Shown here: positions 25,433 through 38,995 of the stretch, piece by piece
Layout of the letters: every line of letters begins with the position of its first letter
How positions within the stretch are numbered: position 1 is the stretch's first letter
NCBI GenBank assembly: GCA_025331565.1
Contig: JAFREQ010000068.1
Location: forward strand, 744,001 to 808,000
Length of the DNA: 64,000 nucleotides
Source: Holacanthus passer
Taxonomy: Eukaryota > Chordata > Actinopteri > Pomacanthidae
Direction: 5' to 3'
The notes under the pieces: model-generated
Databases searched by the model: none
The model's input: only the letters and a program-made list of their open reading frames with translations
Told to the model about the DNA's origin: nothing
Translations under genes and position numbers: made by a program

Positions 25433-27178
25433 GGTGTGTTTACATAGGTTCGGTTTTCTGGTTCACCTTTAATGAGACTAATCCCATTGGGCTGGTTTCA
25501 ATCCTTTCAATCAGTTCATTTGGGCTGATGAGAATTTGAATAAGTGAGTCTCAGTCCTCTGCCAAGTAACATGCAGTGTGGTTCAAGGGAACTGAAATCA
25601 GTAAGAAACTGTGGTTGTAGCTGATCTTTGCAGCTGACAATTCTATAGCATATTTTTGGACTCAATAACTGTCAAATTCCTCTTACAACAATTTCTGCAG
25701 GGCAACATTTCATTCTTAAGATTTCTAACTTAGTGTGATGAGCAACCCAAAATGGTGAGGAAAATCATCTTAAAATGAAACAAAAGAACAAGTACAAAAT
25801 TGACCATTTTAACACCTTTTAGAAAGAATGATTTTGATCCGATTGCCTGCAGCCCTCCTGTCAGTCGATGGTCATATTTAGCTGTTTCTCCGAGTTCTTA
25901 ACAAGTGGGTAAACTGCAGCAAAGGATGCAAACAAGTTTGTCTTGCTTTGTAAAATTTGCAAGTTAAAGTGATTCTTTATGTGTAATCAGATTTAATGAA
26001 CCAGTGCAGTGAACAAAAATGTCACACTCTTGTTTAAATAAAGGAAAGAAACTGTGGGTGTGTTCACACATCAAGATGAGGAATTAAATGTCGACATATT
26101 TTTCTGAGTGGTTTCGTCAGATCACTTTGATAAGTCACTGAATAATAACTGTCATCAATTCAGCTCTTTTTATGCGTTCTGGTGTCAATTAATTAGACTT
26201 ACATTGTAATTTGGAAAAATGAAGTCACAGCAGGGAAAAAAAGAAGAAAAACGTTTTGCCCCTTAATCGTCACGCTTGTTGGAATCAAAACATCACCTGC
26301 ACTACATTTTTTTGCTGTTGAGCTGATTTTATCCAAAATAACCTCCAACATTTGTCTAGTAAAAAATACCCATCCTACAGGAGTAATTCTGTTTTATTCC
26401 TTTATGGTGAATAATTTGCCTAATAACAATGTCAAGTGGAGCTGAATTCTATATTTGTATTTTACAACAGAACTATTATGAAGATCTCTGAATTCAGTAA
26501 TGACGACTGTGACAATTTAATCAATCATTATAAACAAGCTGTGTCATCACTGCTGTGGTGCCGGTGGAGAGGACCAGAAGAGGCGATCCCCCACCCACAC
26601 CCTCTTTGTACTTTTCCTGTACACTTACGGTAATATCAAGCACGCTTGCTCTTCTCAGTCACTGAAAATTACCTTGATTTGGCCTCGTTGCAGCTCTGCA
26701 AATGGCTGGAAAATAACAAAGGATTTCACATTTATGTATATTGAGCTGAATTTTTCAAGCAAGTAAACAATGTTCTGCAATATGCCAATATGTTTATGAG
26801 TTGCATGCAAACTTTCAACCTCGCACCCACTCGCTCCGGAAATGCAAACTGCTCACAGAGGGGAGACCGCAGTGTCGGAAATCATACTACAGCCAGTGGG
26901 AGTAGGAAGTAAACTACATCATTAATAAATCTATACAAATCTGCCTGATAGTGTTATAGTTTGAAATGCTTCTGGTTACTGTACGACACAATCAGAGTTT
27001 TAACCTCGGCTTTCACTGAGTCTCGACAGTTAGAAAAAGAAAAGAAAGATGACTAACATTTCTTTTAAGTCACCCACACACATACCACAGGTGGACAAAT
27101 TTCACAGCAACACTGCAAAGTTTTCAAACATGAATTTTATTTGGATCAAACGGTGCAATGGCCTGACAGACACACTAT

Positions 27179-27544
27179 GAGTGCATTTACATGTGCACTA
27201 GTGTCCTGGTTTGGAGTCTGATCCTGTTTTTGATCATATTCAGGACGTAGCATTAACATGAGAAATCTTTATATTCATATCCCTGTGCACATGATCATAC
27301 CAGTACCAGTGTTTCTGAACGTCTGCCTGCAGGTGTGTGTTGATTTCTCGTTGATTTCTCATGTTCGACAGGGAATGTTCAGAACCCAGACAAGTCACAG
27401 TATCCTGGTTTCTATCGGAGCACTCCAGGTCGCATATCCAGGTTTTTAATAACCAGGATAAACAGTTTAAATGTGCTAGACATAAGCCGGATAATCCTCA
27501 CGCCTCATCATGACCAGGAGACCAGAGTGTATGTAAACACACTC
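27179..27544. mobile_element. Candidate MITE with imperfect terminal inverted repeats
   Basis: The left end GAGTGCATTTACATG (27179-27193) pairs with the right end, whose reverse complement is GAGTGTGTTTACATAC (right end 27527-27544). Eleven or more of the first 15 bases match. The length of about 366 bp and the lack of coding capacity fit a non-autonomous DNA transposon. The target-site duplication is unclear. Family not assigned. Confidence 0.5.
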
Positions 27545-28634
27545 TAAACAAAAACAAAACAAAAATGACATCATCACATTGTGACCAAGTGACAAGTCCA
27601 AGTCAAAACAAAACAAACAAAATGATATTGATGAGCAACGACTGTGGCGTCAGCAGACAAATCTGCAAACATCTGCACTGATAACAGAAGCTACGTAATA
27701 GTGAAATACAGTCGAGGAAAGTTAAAACACATAACATTTAAGCTGTAGGTCAGGCCTGTGTAGGTGTTCTGAATAAATGATAAATTAAGAAATAAAAAAC
27801 CTAAGTGTTAATAAGCACAATATGTAACTTCAAACAACCTGAATTTGAAGTTTTTCCTTCTGTAACTCTCAGCTTCTATTCATTACTGTAGTTCAACTAA
27901 TCCCACAGATTGAGAAAGAATACAGCATGCTCATATTTCTAAGTGGAGAAGCGTCCTAATAAAAATTAAAAAAAATTAAAAACAAAACTTTTAAAGATTG
28001 CTTTTCATTTTCATGTTTTGCTAACATTTTTAACTCCTCTTGACCTCCATCCGTCAGTCTTCTCACTTCTGCATCCTGCATCACTTCGAGTCACGTTTTT
28101 AGCACTGCGTTTAACACTCTGGCTGACCACAAAGAGCAACTCTCACTGTGCACACATGTCTTCTTCACCCCTGACCGAAAGCTTTAGTCATCACCAAAAA
28201 CATGCATCAGTTCAGCAAAGTTTCACAAAATTTCATGGAAAAAGTTTGAGCCCTCAAATGCAGATGAGGCGTGTGTGACGATTACTTTCTCCACCATGAC
28301 TGGTTTTTTTTGGGTCATGTGAAGAAACTCACAGCTAGACTTGTCTAAGTAGAACAACTAAAAAGGTTAATTTAGTCATGTTGCATAAAAACTGCTTCCA
28401 CTTTCTAATGAGCCAACATTTCTAAAGGCTTTGTAAGTTGTGACTAATGGCTTTATTAATGTCTAAACAAAAGGACTGATCATGCAGTTGATTTATAACT
28501 GTTCTATAAAGCATTTTCACTGCACTACTTCAATTTCAGGTTATATCTCCCCTGCTTTATCTTCATGTTCTAACTTTACATTGTACTTTTGAGAGGTTGT
28601 ACTCATTTTGAAAAAGCTGCTTAGTAAGACTTTT

Positions 28635-28658
28635 ACACACACACACACACACACACAC
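28635..28658. repeat. (CA)n dinucleotide microsatellite
   Basis: About 12 CA units. Confidence 0.9.
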
Positions 28659-30667
28659 CACAGATAGGTTTAGGAGTGGTTCCTTGATGGCAGCCAGCAG
28701 AGGAAAATTCTTCTGAATTTTAAATCTACCTGAGGATGCATTTTCCCTTCTGCATGTTCATCACAGAAGGAACTCCTGATAAGACAGGAGTCTTGGGGTG
28801 ATGCACCTCTCAGACCAGTCGAAGCCCCCACCCACCCTTTCCCTTACGCTGACAAAGAGAGAACAGACAAGAGGGGTTTTCTTTCTCAGTCTCACTCTCA
28901 CTTCCTCCCCTCTGGCGAAAAGACAGATGTAAAGATTGTGCGTGGAGAGAACGTGTGAACGAGCACTGACGGGGCAAACACACTGCACACTGTGTGAGCC
29001 GGTCGTGTACATGGACTCGATGACTAACGTGATGCCTCCTGAATTTCCAGTGTGTAATACTAATGCATCTTGGAGTGAATGACCATCACTGAAGAAATAT
29101 TCACTCATCGTTCCACTTACGTTTTCATTGTGCAAATTTCAGTGACCTGAAACCAGAATAGTGATTAAGATGTCCTACATCTGCCCTTCTGAAAAACTCT
29201 GAAAAAGCAAATCAAACTGCAGTACGTGCACACCTGCCAGCCACAACTCCAAGTCTTCAACTATCACTGAATTGAAACTAACCTGGCTGCAGGTTCGGCT
29301 GTGACGAGATGTCTTGCTGCAACAAAACACTGAAAAATAAATTAGACATGACAGATCTATTTGACGGCTGCAAGAAGTAGCACACATCACAGTGGCCAAG
29401 TTTCAGCTTTGTGTGTATATTGAAATTTTATTCTAAATGGGAGTCAATGATTGTCAACACTTTTTGGACTTTTTGTGGTTGTTTCAAACCCAAAAGAATC
29501 GCAAATGTGATTGTTGTTTCTCTGAGTGGTGGAGGAATGTTTGAGCCCACCCAAATGCGTGCTTTGTTAACTTTTAGGAAGCGGTAGTGGGACGATTCTG
29601 AGGAATGTAGTGCCTACAGATGTGCAACACACACTGGTCGGTTTGCGTCAACTCACACTCACACTGGTCACATCAAACGTACAAAACAAGTCCGGAGTCA
29701 ATGTGGTCAGGAGCAAATATGAAAACTGCTGCTTTTCTGGTGAGTTGACGCATGTTGATGCCGGACAACAGGACAGTGGAGCATCCCGACACCTTGACAT
29801 GTGTTCAGACACCACCGGAGCGTGGGCTTACACAGAAAACAATGGTCTTGCTCTGGCTGTTAACTGAGAGTTTATGCAATCAGTTCTGGAGGTTCTGTTA
29901 TATTTTTTGTGGCAGTAATAAACTGACATCTACAATGTGTGTTTCATTTCTGATTTGTGGAGCTTGATAAGTGAGGATTTAATTACAAAGGAGAAGCAGT
30001 CATCATCTTACCGAGATGCTTTTTCTTTATTACACCGACACTAAAAGCCGAAACGCAATTATTTTGTATTTTTTATCTCCTGAATTCACAGCTGTAATTT
30101 TTTTTTTCATTAATGCATAATATAAACGTAAAACTCTACGAAAACATAAATCACCCTGGACAGCATTATTTATTCGTCCATCAAGAATTTTAGCACTTAA
30201 CAACTTTTATTGTGAAATTTGTTCCAAAGATGGACAGTGCACTTTTGCTTTCAGCCTAAAAGCCCATTTAAAAAGATACTAGGTAATAATCTTAAGTATG
30301 GCTAGAACTTCTCTGCGGTTGTGGAGACCTCCACCTTCACAGAGGAAACATATCTCCTTACTTCTTCTTTTGGTTCAACATTAATACTTAAACAGGGTTT
30401 CCTGTTGTTGCAAGAGGCTCTGTGTGTTTGTGTAGGAGGCCACGATGCAGTGAATGCATTCAGGTTGTCAATACCACACCTACGAACACTACCTATGACA
30501 CAGTATAGCTGCGGCTCCACTGATTCAAAATGAAAATGGGAAGTGCCGTCTTCCTGTCGTTTCCTGTCGGGTGCACTCAAACAAGTTTACGTTCACACAC
30601 TCGCATCTACGGGCCCCACGCACGCGCGGCTTGACGCCACTCTCGGATCACGTAGTGGTGACTGCCA

Positions 30668-30766
30668 GTGGAAAAGAAAATTTCATTACTCACACACACC
30701 AGTTTCTGCAGCTTTCCAACTCTCTGCAAGTGGTTTTCCTGTGTCCTCAGGGATATGTATAAAAAG
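30668..30766 (+). promoter_or_regulatory. il21: il21 core promoter: TATA box with upstream NFAT-type GGAAAA
   Basis: TATAAAAAG at 30758-30766 lies 95 bp before the il21 ATG. An upstream GGAAAAGAAAA (from about 30670) fits an NFAT core. Activated-T-cell control through NFAT is established for mammalian IL21; its use here is inferred. Confidence 0.6.
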
Positions 30767-30852
30767 GTAAGCGACACAACTGTCTGCATTTCCAGTAAAT
30801 CTTTCGAAACGCATCTTTTGGTGATCTGGTGCCTGCTGCTGACACTGAGAAT

Positions 30853-33729
30853 ATGAAGCTGGTTGTGTTTTGCCTCGTTGCAGTCTACTGCTGCTCTTTG
30901 GCCAGTGCGTCGACAAGCGGGACTGACAGATCACAGCAGAGGAGAAAATTAGGAGAAATCCTCAGACAACTGAATGATGTGAAATTGAACCAGCAGGTAG
31001 GTTCTTCGACTTTTACTTATTTAACTTTGCCCATTTATCGCAGTTATCATTACTAAATGTTGTTGGTTTGTGTCTTGCAGCCCAATGAGAGCATGCTGCG
31101 TACTCCACCACAGAATATTGAGGTAAGCCAAACTAACTTGCATTCAAAATAATGTTGACAGAATGGTCACCGCCACATTTAATATTTGTGGTTGCTTACT
31201 CATTGTTGTTGTTCTCCCACTTACTGCAGTCACTAATTGTCATGTGCCCGCTACTGTAGGAGGACATCAAATGATGTGTGAAATCACAAAGTGTGTAGGG
31301 TAAAGCCAATACAATCAATCAGCTGTAAAGGGTGTAAACTAAAGGCTTAGCTTGCAGGCTTACAAACTGATCATTTTAAATATATTTAGATCTTTTTGGT
31401 TTCACATTTTTTTGCTTGTACACCTTGAAAAAAAAAAAACATGTTAAATGAAATTATTTCCAGACTGCAAAGCTTGTATGTATATCATACAGCAGAGGCA
31501 ACAGTCAGACCTACATAAGAAACATTTAAAGCTAAACCTAAAATAATGTCATAGTTTACAGAGTAAACTGAAATGTGAGTAAATATTTTAAATGAAATAT
31601 TTTTTTGTATTTAATACAACAAACATGGAATCTACTAAAACAATTCAGTACTGGAAATAATTATACAAAACACTACAAATTTAATATTTCTTGAGTTTCA
31701 AGGTAAGAATATTTAAGTCAAACAATGTTGAGAACAAACATCCTGAAAACTTGCCACCATGTATTCTGTTTTTTGTAAAGAATTATTGATACTAGTCCTG
31801 TCAGAATTTTCTTAGCCGATAAAAACCTAATTCTTAATCTAATCATTTTAAATATTATCATCATCAAAACTCTTATTTGCACTTGACTTCAAATCCCATT
31901 AAGATCAACTGCATTATTTGTAAATTCAGATCAGTGCTCTTTCTTGTCAGGCTCATGCTCTTGAGTGAGTCATGTCAAGAGCTTGCTCAGTGTATTTTCT
32001 CACAGCTTCCGTTGCACTCTCGAACGAAATGTGATGAGTAATCAAGCAAGAGAGCAAGAGACAAAACCATGACACTTCCTCACCATCTCACTGACTCAAA
32101 ACGCTCCCTAGCGTGCGAGAAAACATTTGAGTCAAGCAACTGTTTAAAAACTGGCAAACTACAGCTTATCTTGAACCACGAACGATAAGGACGCCTGAGT
32201 GGGCGTGAAGCCACTACTTTGCAAATCAAAACGTAATATTTTCAGGTTAAAAATCACTGCACCACAGAGCAAACTGCACCAGAATTTGTCAAAAGAAAAA
32301 ACACCGTCAGAGAAAATTTCAAAATGAGCTGCAGTAAGAAAGTATTAAGTCAGCCATTTTTATTGTTTCTTATTCTCACAGTTCTCATCTAAAACTACGA
32401 TTTGACCCAAGCTAGAGTTCATGAGCATCACACACTGCAGAATGAGTGTCTCAACAGAAGCAAAGTGTTTCACTTGGAAAAAATGTGTCATTTCATCAAC
32501 ACTTTCATTAAGATTGCTGGAGGGAAACAACTCATACAAAAAGATCCAAAGCACTTTCAGGAAAAGAAATTTTAAAATAGTGGAAACTGTATTTGGTTAA
32601 GTTTCAGTTTATGTAAAAGTGTTATGCATGTATCTGATTGGAAAGTCAACTGCAATGATGAAGTCATGACATGAAACTTGAAACAACAGCTTTCTTGAAA
32701 ATGTTTTGATGCCAGTGATCCTCAAATTGAAACATGTAGATTTGTACTATAAAAAAGTAGCTAACAAATGTAACAGACTGTTTGTGAACCAGATCTATGG
32801 TTCATTAAATATAAGTTTTAAAGCTCTACCCTCTTTTTTTTGTTAATCTGCCATATGTGCCTGTGCCATTTTCCATTTTTTTTGTAAAATACCCAAAACT
32901 AAACTAAACTACTAACTAACTAAACTAAATTGAGTAAAAGTATTACTGACTTGAATTATAAACGTTGTGTTCTATTTTGGACAAAGAACATTGACATATG
33001 TTGTGTAGTATTGATGTTATGTAATGTTATTCACAAACTGTTTTCTTCTCTCATCATATAACAGGACTGCTGCTGTCTGTCAGCACTGCAATGTTTTCGG
33101 GTTAATCTGCATATGCAACTCAACGCTACAGACCTAAGTCAAAGAAAACTTTACAGGAGCCTTAAGCATCCCATCACTGTAAGTACATGGGTGGGGGTGG
33201 GAATGATTTATTAAACAGTACATACAAAAGCATATCTCAAGCACAATGTCAAGTTTGCAGTACTGCACATTTCTAAAACTAACAAATGTATTTTATCTAT
33301 TTCAGGAGAGAGGTCTGACCTTTTGCGGATCAGGAAATGTGAGTGTAAGAGAACATTCTGTGAATATTTTCTTTATTTTGAAAAACAGTCATATAAAAAC
33401 TGTGTGCCATGTGTTGCACTTGCAGTAGATGGTCATTAGTAAGTTAATTTCTCTGTTTACCCATTTTTCTTTAGTCCATCTGCCAAGACTGTGACTCACA
33501 TCCAAAGGAAAACGCCAGGGAGTTTTTCAACAGACTGGAATCTCTTATTCAAAGGGTAAGGGTATTTCTATTATTTTACTGTAGCATAAGATAAAAGGTG
33601 GCTGCAAATCTGTAGCACTACATATCATGAATGTCGTAAAGATGTGAACATATGAAACAATGACTGATTTTGAAAATTCAATATCCGTTTTTCCCTCTCT
33701 AGGCCATAGCCAGACTGAGCATAAACTGA
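30853..33729 (+). CDS. il21: Interleukin-21, complete 6-exon CDS
   Basis: Exons are 30853-30996, 31081-31122, 33065-33178, 33306-33338, 33475-33555 and 33703-33729. All introns are phase 0 with GT-AG ends. The 146-aa product has a signal peptide (MKLVVFCLVAVYCCSLASA), a basic helix A region (RRKLGEILRQLNDVKLNQQ), a Cys-rich block (DCCCLSALQCF), LTFCGSGN, and the C-terminal helix D signature SICQDC then KENAREFFNRLESLIQR. The paired cysteines and the E-F-x-x-L-x-S-L-I-Q pattern are typical of the IL-2/IL-15/IL-21 family and closest to IL-21. IL-21 is a secreted four-helix cytokine made mainly by T cells and signals through IL-21R plus the common gamma chain. The position between cetn4/bbs12 and the IL-2 genes, in the same orientation, matches mammalian synteny. 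Confidence 0.93.
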
Positions 33730-33822
33730 GAAGTGGCGAAGATCTACTTATCTACTGACCAAGGACTGAATGTAGAGAAGACACTACGCTGAAAAGATGC
33801 TGAACATGTTGAAGCCTTCTGA

Positions 33823-34092
33823 ATATTTAACTATACTTATTTAATATTTATTTAGACAGTGGTGGTGAACGCACTCAAGCTATGAGGAAGGTGTTTTCTG
33901 AAAGCTGCTTTGCCACCACCTAGTGGACTTGGCAGTTTTCTTTTTCTCTTTTTTTCACTGTAAGTGAAAGTTAATTTATTTGTTGTAGTTCTCAAAGAAT
34001 ATAAAGTATATGACGACATTTATACTGTGTATGACGTGCCTTAGTACAGGAATTCCTTTATTGAAATAATTGTACCATTTGGAAATATTAAA
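33823..34092 (+). promoter_or_regulatory. il21: il21 3' UTR AU-rich element and candidate poly(A) signal
   Basis: ATTTA pentamers cluster at 33823-33856 (ATATTTAA, TTATTTAATATTTATTTAG). An ATTAAA at 34087-34092 could be the poly(A) signal. Such elements destabilise cytokine mRNAs in vertebrates. Confidence 0.6.
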
Positions 34093-35827
34093 TTGATTAT
34101 AAATACAGAGGTTTTGGTTTGCTTGGTTTATTTGTGAGAGAACATAAAAATCAGCAGAGGCGGATACACCATCACTTAAAGTTCTTATCAACTGCATGAG
34201 TTTGTTAAACTCCTAAAAATCATAATGTGATGTTAAAGACCACAATTGATAAAAAGCACTATACTGGTTGTACAGTTACTCTACCTCCTGAACCATGGCT
34301 GTCCTACAACTTTTAACTCTTTCATTGGGAGTAAACTGGTTGAGCAGCAGCACTAATTGATCTATGTATTTATTTTATTTATTGTTTTTTTTTAACATGC
34401 GTGATCATTTGAATCACAAGCAAGTATCAATGTTTCTTACTTTTCTGTCTGAGGAGTATGTGACAGTTAAAGCAAATATTTACATAAAATTGAGATTTTA
34501 ATTGGACATTTTGCGACAGAGCCTCTAGACTAGAGCAGGACAGCAAAGAGAAGTGATTTTCACACATTCATAAGGATGCAAATTAAATCTGAAGATAAAT
34601 TGCTCTCCATTTTCAACAGTAGGTGGCAGTATGAATTCAGTGAGCAGAAGTCGAGAGAAAATTTGTATTTCTGCTCAAGTTTTTAACATATTTTTCTTTT
34701 TACATTGTTTTATTTTTCTGACTTGCTACCAAGATATGTGTCAAACTAAAGCAAATACTGGTACCTGGTATATAAACTGTGATAGAAATTTAGATGTTTT
34801 TAATGGTTTTAAACTATCCTGGTGAGGCTGAAATGAGAAAAAAAAAGCTGCATGTTGATGTTTTGTTGATGTAATATTACATTCTGCCTTAAAAATTGCA
34901 AAGCGTGGTTGAAAATGACCAACATGTCACCAGACCTATGTGGAGCTTTCATTGTTCGATCCCTTTAGGATTACCTTTGTTACTTGATTTTCCTATTACA
35001 TTTAATTAATTACATTGTCTTCATTGATTAGTGTGAAGTGTTTGGTATTTTGAAAGCAGCATCGACTGATCGGCACAGCAACAGAACCAAAGTGAAATGT
35101 GAAATCTTACGACACGGTACAGAGTGATCAAAGCTTCATACCACAGGATTCCAAATATGAATTAGCAGTTATAGCTAATTGTTAGTCGACTTTTCATGTC
35201 AAAAAGGCTTGAGAAAGTTTGTTTGAATACAAACTGATTTGCCCTTACCCACCACCAGAGGGCCCCACTTTAGAGGCAAGTCTCAGGCAGTGTGTACCAT
35301 ATATGATCCTGACAGGAACTGGAAAAAATGTTTCAATCCAGCTTTTGCTGTTCAGACTCATTAAAAATATGTTTTCTTTGCTGTTTTGATTTTGTTGTCT
35401 TGTGTACTGCATTCTCATTAGGTCTTATGGTTCATTTAATAAATAAAAAAACAAGAAATCAGGCCTGAGGGGAAAAAAAATGTACATGGGCACAACTACA
35501 TGGGCGAGAAACTACCACAAAAACATGTTCACACGACTTTCACAATGACAGGTGCAAACATGTTTTTAAGCAGGTGTCCTATCTACAAACACCACTACTG
35601 TGGACTTCCCAGATGACAAAGGGGATTTCAGCAACACAAACAAACTCGTCAAATTTTACCAAGAAGTATTTCACACCTGTGAACACAGATTCTTGCAACT
35701 AGACAAACTTGCCCTCACACAGACAAACTTAATCTGCCTATGTACAAAATGAAGGGATAATGTCATGATTTCAGCACCGAATTATTAGAAATGCGGCAGA
35801 GAAAGAACAAGAAAGCAATGGAAAATC

Positions 35828-35882
35828 TGGAAATTTCCCTACTGTGGGACAAATGAAGGAATATCTTATGTTATCTTAATGA
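35828..35882 (+). mobile_element. 3' tail of an L2/Maui-like LINE
   Basis: AAATTTCCCTACTGTGGGAC followed by AAATGAAGGAATATCTTATGTTATCTTA matches the typical fish LINE 3' end (AATTTCCCC-TGTGGGA-AATAAAGG-(TATCT)n). It is heavily 5' truncated. The sequence before it is not clearly part of the element. Confidence 0.7.
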
Positions 35883-36557
35883 CAGATGTCGGCCTTGTGT
35901 ATCTCAACAAAGCAAATAAGAAAAAAGGGAAACTTTCCCATTTTCATTAACATTCATGGCCATTCGAACACAAATATCTGAGTGTATGAGGTGCACTTAA
36001 GGTTGCATAAAGCATTTGCATTTCATAAAGTTCTGGTCCCTTTGTGTGTGTCAAACACACATTTGGCCCTTGGCAGGTGTCAATTTTGGACCCTGATTTC
36101 AGTGGTGCAGATGAGCATTGTGTGCTTTTTTCACAAACAACTGTATTCAAGCCTCAGCTTCATTCTGGATGATAAGGGGCTTCTTAATAAAATGTTAAAA
36201 TGCTTTCCTGACAGTGCTTTGTAAGCTCCAGAAGTGGGATTTTTTTTTCTTCAGGTTTTTCCTTTAATGTGTCACTTGCCTGTGTACAACCTTTCAAAAT
36301 ATCCAATGGTGGTTGTCATAGCCTGTAATGTATTTGGCATTTATATTTCAAGTACCTAGTCTAAGATTAATTTAGTTCTTTTATGTCCTAGAATTACTTT
36401 CAGGCTGTCTTCCCGACTTCGGTATTTAGCTGAGGGGTAACTACAGTTACAGTCCTGAGATCTGGTCTGGTGAGCAGTGGTTATAAATTTAGGAGGAGAA
36501 GTTTAAGGAACATGAACGGCAAGGCGTAATTGTGATGTATCTTGAGTTCAAGAGGAG

Positions 36558-36788
36558 TCAAATGCATAAAAGACTGTCATTCATGAAAATGGAGATGATG
36601 AGTCTGTGTAAATAATAATGTAAAAGACCTTGCACAGACCCTTGTGGTACCCCCTTATTTATCTCAAGGGAGGTTGTTTTGAGACCATCAGTACAGATCA
36701 CCTGTATAAAAGCAACCTTGGAGTTTTTGCTTTTGAACATAAACTGGGCCACAATGCAAAGCACTGAATGATCCACCATATCCACCAC
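36558..36788 (-). pseudogene. LINE reverse-transcriptase fragment (decayed)
   Basis: The minus-strand frame contains MVDMVDHSVLC (compare the common D-x-V-D-H-S-L-L block) and LEINKGVPQGSVQGLL (compare the RT motif GVPQGSVLGPLLF). It then loses the Y-x-D-D region. This is a non-LTR retrotransposon remnant with no intact catalytic core. Confidence 0.7.
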
Positions 36789-37317
36789 AATATTAAATAG
36801 TGTTAAAATAACTTAAACTAACATCAGAGAGATCTAGAGATCTCAGTATCTCAGGTGACAAAGACGTCACCATGATGATAGACAGTAGCTGTCTGCAAAC
36901 AACCAAGGCAAGTATGACCATACAAAACGACTGCGTTTTTGTTTATGCCTTATTTTCTAAATATTCTACATTTTAAAACCTGAAACAGCTTAATTGTGTT
37001 ACTAAATAAGTTAATATCTTTAATGTTAGTGAGAAAATGCGACGGTACAATCCTCTTGCACTGCAGTGTGGCATTAGTACTGCTGAAGTCTCATATGAAC
37101 TTCAGATCAACAACGCATTTTTACATAGAACAAGGAATGAGGATTATGTCCACCGTCACTTACATTAAAATCACTTTAGGAAGAGCTCTCGTAATGGCCA
37201 ATAAAAACGGGGAGAATCAATACTGCAAACAAAAACTCTTTCAATGTAGAAAAGGGCCTGTGAATATTCTAAGATAGACTTGAAAACAAGTACAACTATC
37301 ACAACAAGTAGCTGTAG

Positions 37318-37505
37318 GACAGCTGTAGCTCAGGAGGTAGAGCGGTTGTCCACCAATCGGAAGGTGGTTCGATCCCTGACCCCTGCAGTCTATGTGTCGA
37401 AGTGTTGATGGGCAAGATACTGAACCCCAAATTGCCCCCGATGGCTGTTCCATCGGCATGTGAATGTATGTCGCTTTGGATAAAAGCATCTGCCAAATGA
37501 AATTG
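37318..37505 (+). mobile_element. tRNA-derived SINE
   Basis: The tRNA-like head has an A box (TAGCTCAGGAGGTAGAG) and a B box (GGTTCGATCCC, 37366-37376). A body follows with ACTGAACCCCAAATTGCCCC and the conserved 3' end GTCGCTTTGGATAAAAGCATC then TGCCAAATGA. This is the standard layout of a teleost SINE and not a tRNA gene: there is no closed acceptor stem, and it continues past the tRNA part. It is the best-preserved repeat in the window. Confidence 0.85.
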
Positions 37506-37864
37506 TAGAATTGTAAAACAAATAGTGATCAGAAGGGAAATGATTAGGATCACTGAACACCCCAAAACTGTATTATTTTATCTCCCGACTAACACTGACT
37601 GACCCAAACTGTAGCAAACTTTATCCAACAATCGATTCTACAACAGTAATGTGTGTCACTGTCTAACCTTTTTATCGAGTCCTTGCTTTCTTGACAAACA
37701 TCTGCCATGATTGAGTCAAGTTGCGGAGTAAAATGCAAGTTATGGTTTTGCCCCCTATTACCACTTTGATGTCAATGAGCAAAGCACATAACCCCGACTG
37801 CTCCAGCTGTATCAGTAAGGGATGCCAAGCTGCACTACCAAGAGTTTTCAATCATTGATTTTGA

Positions 37865-37884
37865 TTTTTTTTTTTTTTTTTTTT
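37865..37884. repeat. Poly-T tract
   Basis: About 20 consecutive T. Confidence 0.9.
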
Positions 37885-38749
37885 GTCAGTTTAATGTACG
37901 AAGGAAACGGAATCACAGCAGATATTCAATCAAAATGTAATCATCTCAGTACTATGCCGAAGACATTTTTGAAATCCTTCAGGGTATGGAATAAATTAAT
38001 TATTAAACCTTGGATCACCTCTTCAACTGAAATTGTCCTAAATGCATGATGAATCTGTCCAGAAAAAAAAATCTCACTTAACTCTCCCACCCTAAAGAAA
38101 GCGCAGCTGAGATATGACATTAGCACGATGTGTGTGTGTCCACGCCCTAATGTTGAGGTTGGAGGATGACTGCAGCTCTACTTGTGTTCTTCATGTTCTA
38201 CTGAGTCTGCTCATCTGACCAAACTGCTGCTGCAAATTCCCCTTGACTAAAAGGAAGAACAATGCATCCACTCCTTTAGTGACGCAAGCTTGTAGGTGAA
38301 TAAAAAATAAAAAATGGACAGATTAGAATTTGTGGTAATCCATAAATTAAGGCTGACTCAAATTAAACACGGAAACTCGGCAAAGCCACTACCTGAGTGT
38401 GATACTACGCTGTGGTGGCCTGTGGTAACCAAGCCTCCATCTCCACTGACATCACTACTATCACACAAACCAAAGATTTTCCTTCCTTTTTCTTTCCTTC
38501 TGAGTGAAATGTAGTGAGAGCACTGACATTTAGTTTTTGGGACTGATGAAGTACATTTTCTGGTCAATGTATATTCACATGACGTCACTCCACACAAAGT
38601 GTCACAGGAAGTGAAACATGGCAAAGGCCACAAAATGAATTCACTTTTATGAGGCATAATATTTGATCTACCTTTCTGCGGATAGAAAAAAATGTAATAA
38701 TTTAGAGAAAACAGGAGAGTGTTTAAAACTCACATGGTTGCATTTAAGG

Positions 38750-38995
38750 CCTAAAACAATTTTTCAATGAATGAGTCAATAGACAGAAAGTTAATCTGCA
38801 ACAATTTTGATAATCAATTAATCCTTTTAGTTTTTTTTAAGCAAAAATACCAAAAAAAGTATAAATATCTCTGGGAATTAGGAGTGTTGGTCAGAATATA
38901 CAAGAAATTTGAAGATATCACCTTTTACTAAACAACAAGAACTGATTAACTGAGAAAATAATCTGCAGATTGATCAATGATCGATTTCTGATATG
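38750..38995. repeat. Common teleost interspersed repeat (AATCAATTAATC type)
   Basis: It contains TTTGATAATCAATTAATCC, AAGCAAAAATACCAAA, GAATTAGGAGTGTTGGTCAGA, TTTGAAGATATCACC and GAGAAAATAATCTGCAGATTG. I recall these blocks, in this order, from a very abundant fish repeat. Related text is at 2310-2450. Confidence 0.55.

Larger units (their letters stand above)
22560..30660. other. cetn4-il21 intergenic region, about 8 kb
   Basis: No gene is supportable on either strand. Open frames are under 125 codons and lack splice context or family motifs. The region holds a T25 run, a MITE candidate and a CA repeat (listed separately). In mammals the IL21 upstream region carries T-cell enhancers, so regulatory DNA is expected here, but I cannot point to specific elements. 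Confidence 0.6.

Noticed and set aside
28761..29135. 124-aa minus-strand frame upstream of il21
   Set aside because: Longest frame in the interval but low complexity in places; no homology, signal peptide or splice context recognised.
37320..37383. tRNA gene (A and B boxes present)
   Set aside because: There is no paired acceptor stem, and the sequence runs on into a typical SINE body and tail; it is a tRNA-derived SINE head.
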